The notes beneath the pieces were generated by a model. That model did no database searches. It was given only the letters and a program-made list of their open reading frames with translations, and was not told the origin of the DNA. From Thiobacillus denitrificans (GTDB lineage Bacteria; Pseudomonadota; Gammaproteobacteria; Burkholderiales; Thiobacillaceae): a DNA stretch of 64,000 bases. The DNA is taken from positions 16,745 to 80,744 of the forward strand of contig NZ_LDUG01000007.1 in assembly GCF_001530125.1 (NCBI RefSeq), read 5' to 3'. Shown here piece after piece: positions 1-9,150 of the stretch. Numbering within the stretch: the first letter of the stretch is position 1; every line of letters starts with the position of its first letter. A program made the translations under genes and the position numbers.

Positions 1-2
1 TC

Positions 3-89
3 TACGAACCCGGCACGTGGGGCCCGTCCGAGGCCGACCTGCTGCTTGCCGGCGGCCGTTGGCATAATCCACGTCCGCCCCAGGGCTAG
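3..89 (+). CDS. zwf: Glucose-6-phosphate 1-dehydrogenase, C-terminal end (partial)
   Basis: Only the last 28 codons and the TAG stop are in the window. The visible peptide contains YEPGTWGPSEADLLL and ends GGRWHNPRPPQG. The Y-x-x-G-T-W-G-P-x-x-A/E-D pattern near the C-terminus is typical of bacterial glucose-6-phosphate dehydrogenase, the NADP-dependent entry enzyme of the oxidative pentose phosphate and Entner-Doudoroff routes. The gene continues off the left edge, so length and active site cannot be checked. The assignment rests on this tail alone. Confidence 0.65.
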   Translation, partial: YEPGTWGPSEADLLLAGGRWHNPRPPQG

Positions 90-222
90 CAACACGCGTA
101 TCGTGAATCGGAAATCTTAGAAAACCCGGCACGACCAGATAGATTAGAATGCGGGGTTTATCGTGACATCGTCGGGGACAACGGCGAAGGCGAATGTTTG
201 AAACAAGAGCGACGGAAATAGC

Positions 223-1113
223 ATGGCAGACATAAATACGGTCAAAGGAAGCCTGGTTGCGATAGTCACCCCGATGTCGGACGACGGCGCGCTCGACCTC
301 GACGCGCTGCGCCGCCTGGTCGACTGGCACATCGCGGCGGGGACGGATGGCATCGTCATCGTCGGCACCACCGGCGAATCGCCGACGGTGAGCTACGACG
401 AGCACTGCATGCTGATCCGCACCACGGTCGAGCAGGCCGCCGGACGGGTGCCGGTGATCGCAGGCACCGGCGCGAATTCCACGACCGAAGCAATCGAACT
501 CACCGAATGCGCCAGGGCAGCGGGCGCCCAGGCCGGCCTGTCGGTGGTGCCGTACTACAACAAGCCGACCCAGGAAGGCCTGTTCCAGCACTACAAGAAA
601 ATCGCCGAAGCGGTCGACCTGCCGTTGATTCTGTACAACGTGCCGGGACGCACGGTGGCCGACCTGTCCAACGACACCACGCTGCGCCTGGCCGAAGTGC
701 CCGGCATCGTCGGGGTGAAGGACGCCACCGGGAGCATGGAGCGCGCGGCCGACCTGCTGCGTCGTGCGCCGAAGGACTTCGCGCTATACAGCGGCGACGA
801 CGCCTCGGCGATGCCCTTCATGCTGCTGGGCGGGCATGGCGTGATTTCGGTCACCGCCAACGTCGCGCCGAAATTGATGCACGAGATGTGCGTGGCCGCG
901 TTCGACGGGAACCTGGCGCGCGCGCGTGAACTCAACAATAGGCTGCTGCCTTTGCACAACAAGCTGTTTGTCGAGGCCAACCCGATTCCGGTGAAGTGGG
1001 CGTGCGCCGAGATGGGACTGATCCCATACGGCCTGCGCCTGCCCTTGACCCCGCTGTCTGCCGGCCTGCACGACACCCTGCGTGACGCGATGCGCCACGC
1101 CAATTTAATTTAA
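223..1113 (+). CDS. dapA: 4-hydroxy-tetrahydrodipicolinate synthase
   Basis: Condenses pyruvate with aspartate semialdehyde, the first committed step to diaminopimelate and lysine; cytoplasmic. The 296-residue TIM-barrel protein has the usual family length. Visible active-site residues are the Thr pair in GTTGES (49-50), Tyr111, Tyr138 in LYNVPGRT, Arg143, and the Schiff-base Lys166 in GVKDATG, each shifted by about five from E. coli numbering. ATG 223 is chosen because the protein then begins with the normal short arm before the first strand. The Shine-Dalgarno is weak (GACGGA). bamC follows in the same direction, a dapA-bamC order common in proteobacteria. dapB, later in the pathway, lies at 17.4 kb. 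Confidence 0.97.
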   Translation: MADINTVKGSLVAIVTPMSDDGALDLDALRRLVDWHIAAGTDGIVIVGTTGESPTVSYDEHCMLIRTTVEQAAGRVPVIAGTGANSTTEAIELTECARAAGAQAGLSVVPYYNKPTQEGLFQHYKKIAEAVDLPLILYNVPGRTVADLSNDTTLRLAEVPGIVGVKDATGSMERAADLLRRAPKDFALYSGDDASAMPFMLLGGHGVISVTANVAPKLMHEMCVAAFDGNLARARELNNRLLPLHNKLFVEANPIPVKWACAEMGLIPYGLRLPLTPLSAGLHDTLRDAMRHANLI

Positions 1114-1174
1114 TCCAGTCTTGCGCGGCTATGTGCCCTGCCGGTTCGATGCAAATCTTCGTTTAGGAAACCTG

Positions 1175-2278
1175 ATGCGTTTATTGCCCTTGTTTGTGAT
1201 GCTTAGCCTGGCCACCTCGGGCTGCGGCATGATCGAATCCAAAAAGATCGACTATAAATCGGCCGGCAAGCTGCCGACACTGGAAATGCCGCCCGACCTC
1301 ACCGCGCCGGCCGGAGACAACCGTTACGCCATTCCCGATACCCAGGGCAGCGGCACCGCCACCCTGTCGACCTACAGCCAGGAACGCCAGACCACGCCGA
1401 GCGGCGTGCAAACCCTGCTGCCCGCGCAGGAGAAGGCCCGCATCGAACGCGCCGGCACTCAGCGCTGGCTGGTGGTGCAGGCGACGCCGCAGCAGGTATG
1501 GCCGGTGATCAAGGATTTCTGGCAGGAGACAGGCTTCATCGTCAATCTGGAATCGCCCGAAACCGGCGTGATCGAAACCGACTGGGCGGAAAACCGCGCC
1601 AACATCCCGCAGGACGTGATTCGCCGCACCATCGGCAGGGTGCTCGACGGCCTGTATTCCACCGCCGAGCGCGACAAGTTCCGCACCCGCATCGAAGCAG
1701 GCAAGGAAGGCGGCACCGAAATCTACGTCAGCCACCGCGGCATGATGGAAGTCTACGACTCCGCGAACCAGGACAGGACAGTGTGGCAGCCGCGTCCGGC
1801 CAACCCCGAGCTCGAGGCCGAAATGCTGCGCCGGTTGATGCTGCGCTTCGGCGTCGAAGAAAGTCGCGCCCAGACCCTGCTGGTCAAACAGCAGACGCCG
1901 GAACAGGCGCGCATCCTCAGTGAAGCTGGCACGTCGGTGCTGGAAATGGACGAGAATTTCGACCGCGCCTGGCGTCGTGTCGGCCTGGCGCTGGATCGCG
2001 TCGGCTTTGCGGTGGAAGACCGCGACCGTTCCAAGGGCGTGTACTTCGTGCGCTACATCGATCCCGGTATCGACAACGACAGCAAGCGCGACGAAGGCCT
2101 CCTGTCCAAATTTGCCTTCTGGCGAGGCAAGAAAGAGCAGGCCTCGCCGCAATTGCAGATCGTGGTGAACGAGGCGGGCGAGAAGAGCCGGGTCAGCGTC
2201 ACCGGTACGGACGGCAAGCCGGCCGACACCAGTACGCAGACCCGCATCCTCAACCTGCTGCATCAAGAATTGAAGTAA
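1175..2278 (+). CDS. bamC: Outer membrane assembly lipoprotein BamC
   Basis: Lipoprotein of the BAM complex that inserts beta-barrel proteins into the outer membrane. I start at ATG 1175, preceded by AGGAAA, because this gives a short lipoprotein signal (MRLLPLFVMLSLATSGC) with the lipidated Cys at residue 17; an earlier ATG at 1121 would put an unrelated stretch before it. The next 30 residues (KIDYKSAGKLPTLEMPPDLT) are the BamC N-terminal segment that binds BamD, followed by two helix-grip domains. 367 residues. The TAA stop shares its last base with an ATG at the left edge of an inserted inverted-repeat element. Confidence 0.92.
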   Translation: MRLLPLFVMLSLATSGCGMIESKKIDYKSAGKLPTLEMPPDLTAPAGDNRYAIPDTQGSGTATLSTYSQERQTTPSGVQTLLPAQEKARIERAGTQRWLVVQATPQQVWPVIKDFWQETGFIVNLESPETGVIETDWAENRANIPQDVIRRTIGRVLDGLYSTAERDKFRTRIEAGKEGGTEIYVSHRGMMEVYDSANQDRTVWQPRPANPELEAEMLRRLMLRFGVEESRAQTLLVKQQTPEQARILSEAGTSVLEMDENFDRAWRRVGLALDRVGFAVEDRDRSKGVYFVRYIDPGIDNDSKRDEGLLSKFAFWRGKKEQASPQLQIVVNEAGEKSRVSVTGTDGKPADTSTQTRILNLLHQELK

Positions 2279-2480
2279 TGGACACGTCTAGAAATCGTAG
2301 CGAGCGGTCATCAGCCGGGTGCGCCCGGAGCGCAGGAACCGGAGTGTATGTGGGTATACATGAGGATTCCGAGCACCGGACGCCCCACAAGGGGACTCCG
2401 ACTTTCTACGGGCTGAAGCCCGTGAAAGATCGTATGCGCCCGGATCATGATCGCGCAGTAGATTTATAGACGTGTCCATG
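2278..2480. mobile_element. MITE-like inverted-repeat element between bamC and the WalJ-type gene
   Basis: The 19 bases at 2278-2296 and the reverse complement of 2461-2479 agree at 18 of 19 positions; weaker complementarity continues inward for another 15-20 bases. Inside are a stem ACGGGC/GCCCGT around 2408-2423 and a stem TGTAT/ATACA around 2345-2360. An ATG occurs at both boundaries (2278-2280 and 2478-2480), so the insertion appears to have split and restored the start codon of the downstream gene. No transposase is encoded. A frame from the left ATG runs 63 codons to TAG at 2467-2469. Element family not identified. Confidence 0.7.
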
Positions 2481-3220
2481 CGGTTTGCCAGTCTCGGCAG
2501 CGGCAGCGGCGGTAACGGCCTGGTGATCGAGGCCGGCGCCACCCGGGTGCTGATGGATTGCGGCTTTGGCCTGGCCGACAGCCAGGCGCGGCTGGCTCGG
2601 CTGGGCTTGCAGGCGTCCGATCTGGCCGGCATTGTGGTGACCCATGAACACAGCGACCATATTGGCGGGGTGGGGCGGCTGGCGCGCAAGCACAAGCTGC
2701 CGGTATGGCTCACCGCCGGCACCCTGGTGATGGCGCAGGACCTCGACGGCGTGGCGGTGCAGGTGATCGACAGCCATGCGGCGTTTGCGGTGGACGGTCT
2801 GGAAATCCAGCCGTTTCCGGTGCCGCACGATGCGCGCGAGCCGGTGCAGTACGTGTTTGGCGACGGCAACCGGCGCCTCGGCGTGTTGACCGATACCGGC
2901 AGCGATACCCTGCATATCGAGGCCATGCTGGCCGGCGTTGACGCGCTGGTGCTGGAATGCAACCACGACGCGGCGATGCTGGAAAACGGGCCGTATCCGG
3001 CCAGCCTCAAGCGGCGTGTGGGGGGGCGTTTCGGCCATCTGGAAAACGGCCAGTCTGCGGCCTTGCTGGACAAGCTGAAGCACGACAAACTGCAATGCGT
3101 GATGGCAGCGCATGTTTCACACAAGAACAATACGGCCGCCCTGGCGCAACGCGCGCTGGCCCGCGTGCTGAACTGTGCGGACGACGATGTGCGCGTGGCC
3201 TGCCAGACGGCAGGGTTTAA

Positions 3221-3236
<16 letters not shown>
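2478..3236 (+). CDS. Metallo-beta-lactamase fold hydrolase, WalJ/YycJ type
   Basis: Probable metal-dependent hydrolase, 252 residues. The N-terminus MRFASLGSGSGGNGLVIEAG matches the WalJ/YycJ group, and the metal-binding THEHSDHIGG motif lies near residues 56-65, with further ligands likely in the LTDTGSDT and LECNHD stretches. Family members may act as nucleases, but the substrate is not shown here. I choose ATG 2478, which lies in the right arm of the upstream inverted-repeat element; GTG 2472 would add two residues. There is no convincing Shine-Dalgarno, consistent with loss of the native leader through the insertion. The 3' end overlaps rhlE by 16 bases. Confidence 0.88.
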
Positions 3237-4632
<1,396 letters not shown>

Positions 4633-4636
<4 letters not shown>

Positions 4637-4971
4637 GCTGGGAAATCCTCCTGCTGGGGATGTTCGGCGCCGTCGGCTGGTACTGGTACGCCGGCATGCA
4701 GGTGCGCGAACAGGCCGTCGCGGTCGGCCGCCGTGCCTGCACCGACGCCGGTCTGCAGTTCCTCGACGACAGCGTGGCCTTGAGCAGAACCCGCTTTGCG
4801 CGCAACGGCAGCGGCCAGCTGCAGTTCCTGCGCGATTACCGCTTCGAGTTTTCTGACACGGGCGACAACCGCCGTCCCGGCGTCATCCGCATGCTCGGCA
4901 ACCGGGTCGAATGGGTCAGCCTCGATGGCGAGTGGCAGCCAGGCAGGGCCGCCAGCGTCACCCGCCTCTGA
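4633..4971 (+). CDS. DUF3301 family membrane-anchored protein
   Basis: 112 residues with one N-terminal hydrophobic segment (EILLLGMFGAVGWYWYAGM) followed by a soluble part with CTDAGLQFLDDSVAL and a C-terminal GNRVEWVSLDG stretch, which fits the DUF3301 family. The function of the family is unknown. The start is GTG 4633, overlapping the rhlE stop (GTGA), so translation is probably coupled. A minus-strand gene ends 41 bases downstream. Confidence 0.8.
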
Positions 4972-5012
4972 AGGCTACCGCGTGTAGCGGTCGCCTTGAA
5001 CGTCGAATAGCC

Positions 5013-5717
5013 CTACCACCACTTCTCGAAAATAATGCGGTTCATCGGCACCCCGAGGTCATGCAGCAGGGTGCTCATATCCTCGACCATGCCCTTGGGG
5101 CCGCACAGGTAATACAGCGTGTCGTCCGGCACGTCGAGTGCGTGCAGCTTGACTGGGTCGATGCGGCCGGTGAGACCGTGCCAGCCGGCGTCGGCTTGGG
5201 TCACGGTGATGCTCACGTGCAGGTTGTCGTGGTTGCGGGCGGCCGCGTCGAGTTCATCGCGAAACAGGATTTCACGGCTGTCCGATACGCTGTAGACCAG
5301 ATGCGCCTGCGTCGGCAACCGGGCATCGCGCACGTGACGGAAGATGGACAGCAGCGGGGTAATGCCGACCCCGCCGCCGATCAGCACCACGTTGTCGCTC
5401 ATTTCCGGCAGGTAGACGAACGGCCCCTGGCCCTGCGAGATGCGAATGACGTCACCTACCCGTGCCTGTTCGTGCATCCAGCGCGCCACTGGATGGTGCG
5501 CGCTTGCCTTGATCGCCAGTTCGATTTCGCCCTGATGGATGGGCGAGGTGGTGATGGAATAGCCGGCGGTGTGCGTCACACCATCGACCTCGATGCTGAG
5601 GTCCACCCATTGCCCCGGTAGAAAGCGGAAAGCGGGATCGGGGATGGCAAGGCGCAGGGCGTGAATGCTGGGCGTGGCAGGGGTGATTGCAGCAATCTGC
5701 GCGTCAAAGATGTGCAA
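5013..5717 (-). CDS. FAD/NAD(P)-binding oxidoreductase, ferredoxin-reductase fold (OXNAD type)
   Basis: 234-residue flavoprotein of the ferredoxin-NADP reductase superfamily. The FAD domain has PGQWVDLSIEV and the flavin motif in variant form (AGYSITTSP), and the nucleotide domain has GGGVGITPLLSI and YYLCGPKGMVEDM; it ends EKWW. No 2Fe-2S domain is attached, so it would need a separate electron partner. The gene begins 3 bases after the msrB stop on the same strand. A link to methionine sulfoxide repair through electron supply is possible but is only an inference from position. Confidence 0.85.
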   Translation of the reverse strand: MHIFDAQIAAITPATPSIHALRLAIPDPAFRFLPGQWVDLSIEVDGVTHTAGYSITTSPIHQGEIELAIKASAHHPVARWMHEQARVGDVIRISQGQGPFVYLPEMSDNVVLIGGGVGITPLLSIFRHVRDARLPTQAHLVYSVSDSREILFRDELDAAARNHDNLHVSITVTQADAGWHGLTGRIDPVKLHALDVPDDTLYYLCGPKGMVEDMSTLLHDLGVPMNRIIFEKWW

Positions 5718-5720
5718 AGC

Positions 5721-6122
5721 TCAGTCCTGTTTCTTCTGGAAAGCGAGCGAGGCCGAGTTGATGCAGTAGCGCATGCCGGTGGGGGCAGGGCCGTCAGGGA
5801 AGACATGGCCCAGATGCGAACCGCAGCGGCGACACAGCGCCTCGACGCGCGCCATGCCATGGCTGGTGTCGTGCTTTTCCGCTACCGCATCGGCATTCAG
5901 CGCCTGATAAAAGCTTGGCCAGCCGGTGCCGGAATCGAACTTGGCAGCGGATGGAAACAGCGGCTCGCCGCAGGCCGCGCAGCGATATTCGCCGGCCTCG
6001 TGGTGGTCCCAGTATTCCCCGGTGAACGCCTGTTCGGTACCGTGCTCGCGCAGGATGCGGTATTGCTCGGGGGACAGTTCGGCGCGCCATTCGGCGTCGG
6101 TTCTGGTTTTGTCTGCAGTCAT
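5721..6122 (-). CDS. msrB: Peptide-methionine (R)-S-oxide reductase
   Basis: Reduces methionine-R-sulfoxide in oxidised proteins. The 133-residue protein has the two zinc-binding pairs CAAC and CRRC, the GTGWPSFYQ motif, and [10 protein letters not shown], and the catalytic Cys in RYCINSASL. Start ATG 6122 gives the typical length; a purine-rich GGAGATAT lies upstream on the minus strand. It is divergent from the rubrerythrin gene, so two oxidative-stress genes share the intergenic region. Confidence 0.96.
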   Translation of the reverse strand: MTADKTRTDAEWRAELSPEQYRILREHGTEQAFTGEYWDHHEAGEYRCAACGEPLFPSAAKFDSGTGWPSFYQALNADAVAEKHDTSHGMARVEALCRRCGSHLGHVFPDGPAPTGMRYCINSASLAFQKKQD

Positions 6123-6382
6123 GATGATATCTCCTGATACGCCGAAGTTTACCCGTTGCCGGTCGCGGCTGGCCCAATTGCCCCTGTGTCACAAGGGTTG
6201 TCCGCGACACGGTTGACAGCGTCATCGAAGCAGGTTTATTCTTCGTTCAGGTATTAGACTTAGTCTAAAAACCGTATTTCATCCACTGGGATGCCTGCTA
6301 TAAACAAATAGTTGGGCAAGTTGGACAGGGATGGATTATCAGTGCTGCAAAGCATATCTATGTCAATCAAGGAGATCAGGTT
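6123..6382. promoter_or_regulatory. msrB/rubrerythrin divergent intergenic region with a 15-base palindrome
   Basis: 260 bases without a gene between two divergent oxidative-stress genes. At 6254-6268 there is a perfect palindrome, TTAGACTTAGTCTAA (7+1+7), placed where an operator could serve either gene. A related sequence, TTAGAATGAGTCTAA, occurs upstream of ftsH at 24913-24927. No sigma-70 promoter could be assigned with confidence, and the regulator is unknown. Confidence 0.4.
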
Positions 6383-6802
6383 ATGCAACTCAAGGGCTCG
6401 AAAACCGAAGACCATCTGAAAGCCGCCTTCGCCGGCGAATCGCAGGCCAACCGCCGTTACCTTTACTTCGCAGCAAAGGCTGACGTGGAAGGCTACAACG
6501 ACGTTGCCTCCGTGTTCCGTTCCACCGCCGAAGGTGAAACCGGCCACGCGCACGGCCACCTGGAATACCTGGAAAAGTGCGGCGACCCCGCCACCGGCAT
6601 GCCTTTTGGCCCCACCGCCGACAACCTGAAAACTGCGGTTGCGGGCGAAACCCACGAGTACACCGACATGTATCCCGGCATGGCCAAGGATGCACGTAGC
6701 GAAGGTTTCGACGAAATCGCCGACTGGTTCGAGACGCTGGCCAAGGCCGAGCGTTCGCACGCCAACAAGTTCCAGAAGACGCTGGACACCCTGGGCGCGT
6801 AA
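6383..6802 (+). CDS. Rubrerythrin (diiron domain only)
   Basis: Non-haem diiron protein, probably a peroxidase scavenging hydrogen peroxide. The 139-residue four-helix bundle has the E-x-x-H type ligand motifs (EGETGHAHGHLEY and AKAERSHANKFQ) plus FAGESQANRRY and GETHEYTDMYPG. The C-terminal rubredoxin domain of classical rubrerythrin is absent, so electrons must come from another protein. AAGGAGA lies 8-14 bases upstream of ATG 6383. A strong terminator follows. The next two genes (Fe-S protein, DUF3501) recur with this type of rubrerythrin in betaproteobacteria, suggesting a shared redox task. Confidence 0.93.
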   Translation: MQLKGSKTEDHLKAAFAGESQANRRYLYFAAKADVEGYNDVASVFRSTAEGETGHAHGHLEYLEKCGDPATGMPFGPTADNLKTAVAGETHEYTDMYPGMAKDARSEGFDEIADWFETLAKAERSHANKFQKTLDTLGA

Positions 6803-6814
6803 TCCTGCCCAGGT

Positions 6815-6844
6815 AAAAAGCGGGTCGGGTTCGACCCGCTTTTT
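6815..6844 (+). terminator. Rho-independent terminator of the rubrerythrin gene
   Basis: Perfect 13-bp stem AAAAAGCGGGTCG / CGACCCGCTTTTT with a GGTT loop, ending in five T, 13 bases after the stop. The A-run before the stem also gives it a T-run in the opposite direction. Confidence 0.93.
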
Positions 6845-6861
6845 CTGCTGCAAAGACCTCT

Positions 6862-7003
6862 CACCACAGAGGCACAGAGGCACAGAGGCACAGAGAAAAA
6901 TCAAAAGGGGCTTCTATTCGCGTCCTGTCCGGTGGATAAACCACAGGCAAACGCATAACCCATTGTTTATCGATTTTCTCTGTGTCTCTGTGCCTCTGTG
7001 GTG
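6862..7003. repeat. CACAGAG-type repeat, inverted pair 1
   Basis: Left arm 6862-6895 is built of CACAGAGG-type units (unit ACAGAGGC repeated). Right arm 6975-7003 is its reverse complement over about 25 bases. The arms enclose about 80 bases with no gene. A second inverted pair lies at 8378-8465, so the Fe-S protein gene is bracketed by them. This looks like a dispersed intergenic repeat family; I see no coding capacity. Confidence 0.8.
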
Positions 7004-7045
7004 AAAGATTTAAAACCATTCCCTACGCATCCCAATGGAGTTCGC

Positions 7046-8368
7046 ATGAGCGAAGGCAACCTCGAAGCCCCCACCCGCCACCCGCTCGACTGGAAAAACC
7101 CGGATTTCTACAACGAAGAGAAGCTCAACCATGAGCTCGAGCGTGTTTTCGATGCCTGCCACGGCTGCCGCCGCTGCGTGTCGTTGTGCACCGCGTTTCC
7201 GACGCTGTTCGATCTGGTGGACGAATCCTCGACGATGGAAGTGGACGGTGTCGCCAAGGCCGACTACGCGAAGGTGGTGGACGAGTGCTACCTGTGCGAT
7301 CTCTGTTACATGACCAAATGCCCCTACGTGCCGCCGCACCCGTGGAACATCGATTTTCCGCACGTCATGCTGCGTGCCAAGGCGATCAAGTTCAAGAAGG
7401 GCGGCACCACGTTCCGCGACAAGCTGTTGTCCAGCACCGATGCGATGGGCAAGCTCGCCTCGATTCCGGTGGTGGTGCAGGCGGTGAACGCCAGCCTGAA
7501 GAGCAAGCCGATCCGCAAGCTGGTCGACAGCGTGCTGCACATCCACGCCGACCGCAAGTTGCCCGAATACGACAGCGCAAAATTCCGCTCCACCGCCAAG
7601 CCGCGCGGCGATTTCGCGGTGAAGGCCGGCGATAAAACGCCGGGCAAGGTGGCGATCTATGCCACCTGCTACGTCAACTACAACGAGCCCGGCATTGGCC
7701 ACGACTTGCTGAAACTGCTGGCGCACAACGAAATCCCCGCTGTGCTGGTGGAGAAGGAGGCCTGCTGCGGCATGCCCAAGCTGGAACTGGGCGACCTCGA
7801 CGCGGTGGAAAAGCTGATGGAGATCAACATCCCACATCTGGCGAAGCTCGCGCGCGAAGGCTACGCGATCCTCACCGCAGTGCCTTCGTGCACGCTGATG
7901 TACAAACAAGAGCTGCCGCTGATGTTCCCGCACGATTCCGACGTGCAGGCGGTGAAGGAGGCGATGTGGGACCCGTTCGAATACCTCATGGCGCGCAACG
8001 TCGACGGCCTCTTGAAGACCGATTTCAATCACCCACTCGGCAAGGTGGCCTATCACGTCCCCTGTCACCAACGGGTGCAGAACATCGGCAACAAGACGCG
8101 TGACGCGCTGCAGCTGGCCGGCGCCAAAGTGACGATGGTCGAGCGCTGCTCGGGCCACGACGGCACCTGGGGCGTTAAGCGCGAATACTTCGACAAGTCG
8201 ATGAAGATCGGCAAGCCAGTGTTCCGCCAGATGGCAGAGCCGCAACCGGATTACGTGAGTTCCGACTGCGCGATTGCCGCGCGTCACATCCTGCAGGGCA
8301 TGGGCGAGTCCACCGCGCAGAAACAGCATCCGATCACGCTGCTGCGCATCGCCTATGGTCTTGAGTAA
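7046..8368 (+). CDS. Fe-S binding oxidoreductase with two CCG-type domains (GlpC/HdrD-like)
   Basis: 440-residue protein with two ferredoxin-type [4Fe-4S] motifs near the N-terminus (CHGCRRCVSLC and CYLCDLCYMTKCP) followed by two cysteine-rich CCG-type domains, the first with EKEACCGMPKLELGD and the second with ERCSGHDGTWG, where a Ser replaces the second Cys of the usual pair. This architecture resembles GlpC and heterodisulfide reductase subunits and implies electron transfer. I start at ATG 7046 with GGAG upstream rather than at GTG 6998, which falls in the repeat arm. It lies between rubrerythrin and DUF3501 and may pass electrons to rubrerythrin; this is inference. Confidence 0.87.
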   Translation: MSEGNLEAPTRHPLDWKNPDFYNEEKLNHELERVFDACHGCRRCVSLCTAFPTLFDLVDESSTMEVDGVAKADYAKVVDECYLCDLCYMTKCPYVPPHPWNIDFPHVMLRAKAIKFKKGGTTFRDKLLSSTDAMGKLASIPVVVQAVNASLKSKPIRKLVDSVLHIHADRKLPEYDSAKFRSTAKPRGDFAVKAGDKTPGKVAIYATCYVNYNEPGIGHDLLKLLAHNEIPAVLVEKEACCGMPKLELGDLDAVEKLMEINIPHLAKLAREGYAILTAVPSCTLMYKQELPLMFPHDSDVQAVKEAMWDPFEYLMARNVDGLLKTDFNHPLGKVAYHVPCHQRVQNIGNKTRDALQLAGAKVTMVERCSGHDGTWGVKREYFDKSMKIGKPVFRQMAEPQPDYVSSDCAIAARHILQGMGESTAQKQHPITLLRIAYGLE

Positions 8369-8377
8369 ACCTGTTGA

Positions 8378-8465
8378 ACCACAGAGGCACAGAGACACAG
8401 AGGAAAAACAGGATATCGCGACAGGCAGCGCGATATCTTTCTGGGTTTCTCTGTGTCTCTGTGGT
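8378..8465. repeat. CACAGAG-type repeat, inverted pair 2
   Basis: Left arm 8378-8402 (ACCACAGAGGCACAGAGACA and on) and right arm 8447-8465 (reverse complement, ending CTCTGTGGTG) enclose a perfect hairpin, GATATCGCG at 8412-8420 with CGCGATATC at 8429-8437. Same sequence family as 6862-7003. It fills the gap between the Fe-S protein gene and the DUF3501 gene. Confidence 0.8.
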
Positions 8466-8506
8466 GAAGGGTTTTAAATCAACCGACATTGAGTAAGGAG
8501 CAAAAC

Positions 8507-9091
8507 ATGCCGCACATTACCCGTGACAGCCTGATGAGCCTGGAAGGCTACGCCAAGGTCCGCCCCGAAATGCGCGCCGAAGTCATGGCGCACAAGAAGA
8601 ACCGCATGGTCGAGTTGGGCGACCACGTCACGCTGATTTTCGAAGACGAAAAGACCATGCGCTACCAGATCCAGGAAATGCTGCGCGCCGAGCGCACCTT
8701 CGAGGAAGCCGGTATCCAGGACGAGCTCGACGCCTACAACCCGCTGGTTCCGGACGGCAGCAACTGGAAAGCGACCATGATGATCCAGTATTCCGACCCG
8801 GACGCGCGCAAGGTCGCGCTGGCGAAGCTGAAGGGCATCGAGGAACGCGTGTGGGTGCAGGTGGCCGACCAGGCGAAGGTTTATGCGATCGCCGACGAGG
8901 ATATGGCGCGTGAGAACGAGGAGAAAACCTCGGCAGTGCATTTTCTGCGTTTCGAGCTCGATGCCACCTCGGTCGCGGCCGCCAAGGCCGGCAGCCCGAT
9001 CCGCATGGGCATCGATCACGAAGCCTACAAGGTGGAGCCGATCGCGCTGGCGGAGAACACCCGTTCAGCACTGGTGCTCGATTTGTCCTAA
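8507..9091 (+). CDS. DUF3501 family protein
   Basis: 194 residues of unknown function, rich in charged helices (HKKNRMVELGDHVTLIFED, IQEMLRAERTFEE). The family is regularly found beside rubrerythrin and a CCG-domain Fe-S protein, as here, which suggests a redox or peroxide-related role, but no catalytic motif is visible. I choose ATG 8507 because AAGGAG lies 6 bases upstream; an ATG at 8489 would add six residues. Confidence 0.85.
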   Translation: MPHITRDSLMSLEGYAKVRPEMRAEVMAHKKNRMVELGDHVTLIFEDEKTMRYQIQEMLRAERTFEEAGIQDELDAYNPLVPDGSNWKATMMIQYSDPDARKVALAKLKGIEERVWVQVADQAKVYAIADEDMARENEEKTSAVHFLRFELDATSVAAAKAGSPIRMGIDHEAYKVEPIALAENTRSALVLDLS

Positions 9092-9150
9092 ATCTAAGTT
9101 CAGGCGGTTGAAACACAACAAGGTGCCGCCTGCTCTTTGGGGAGGATGGG

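Noticed and set aside
6862..8465. CACAGAG repeats as a CRISPR array
   Set aside because: Units are about 8 bases with no spacers, arranged as inverted pairs; no cas genes are present.
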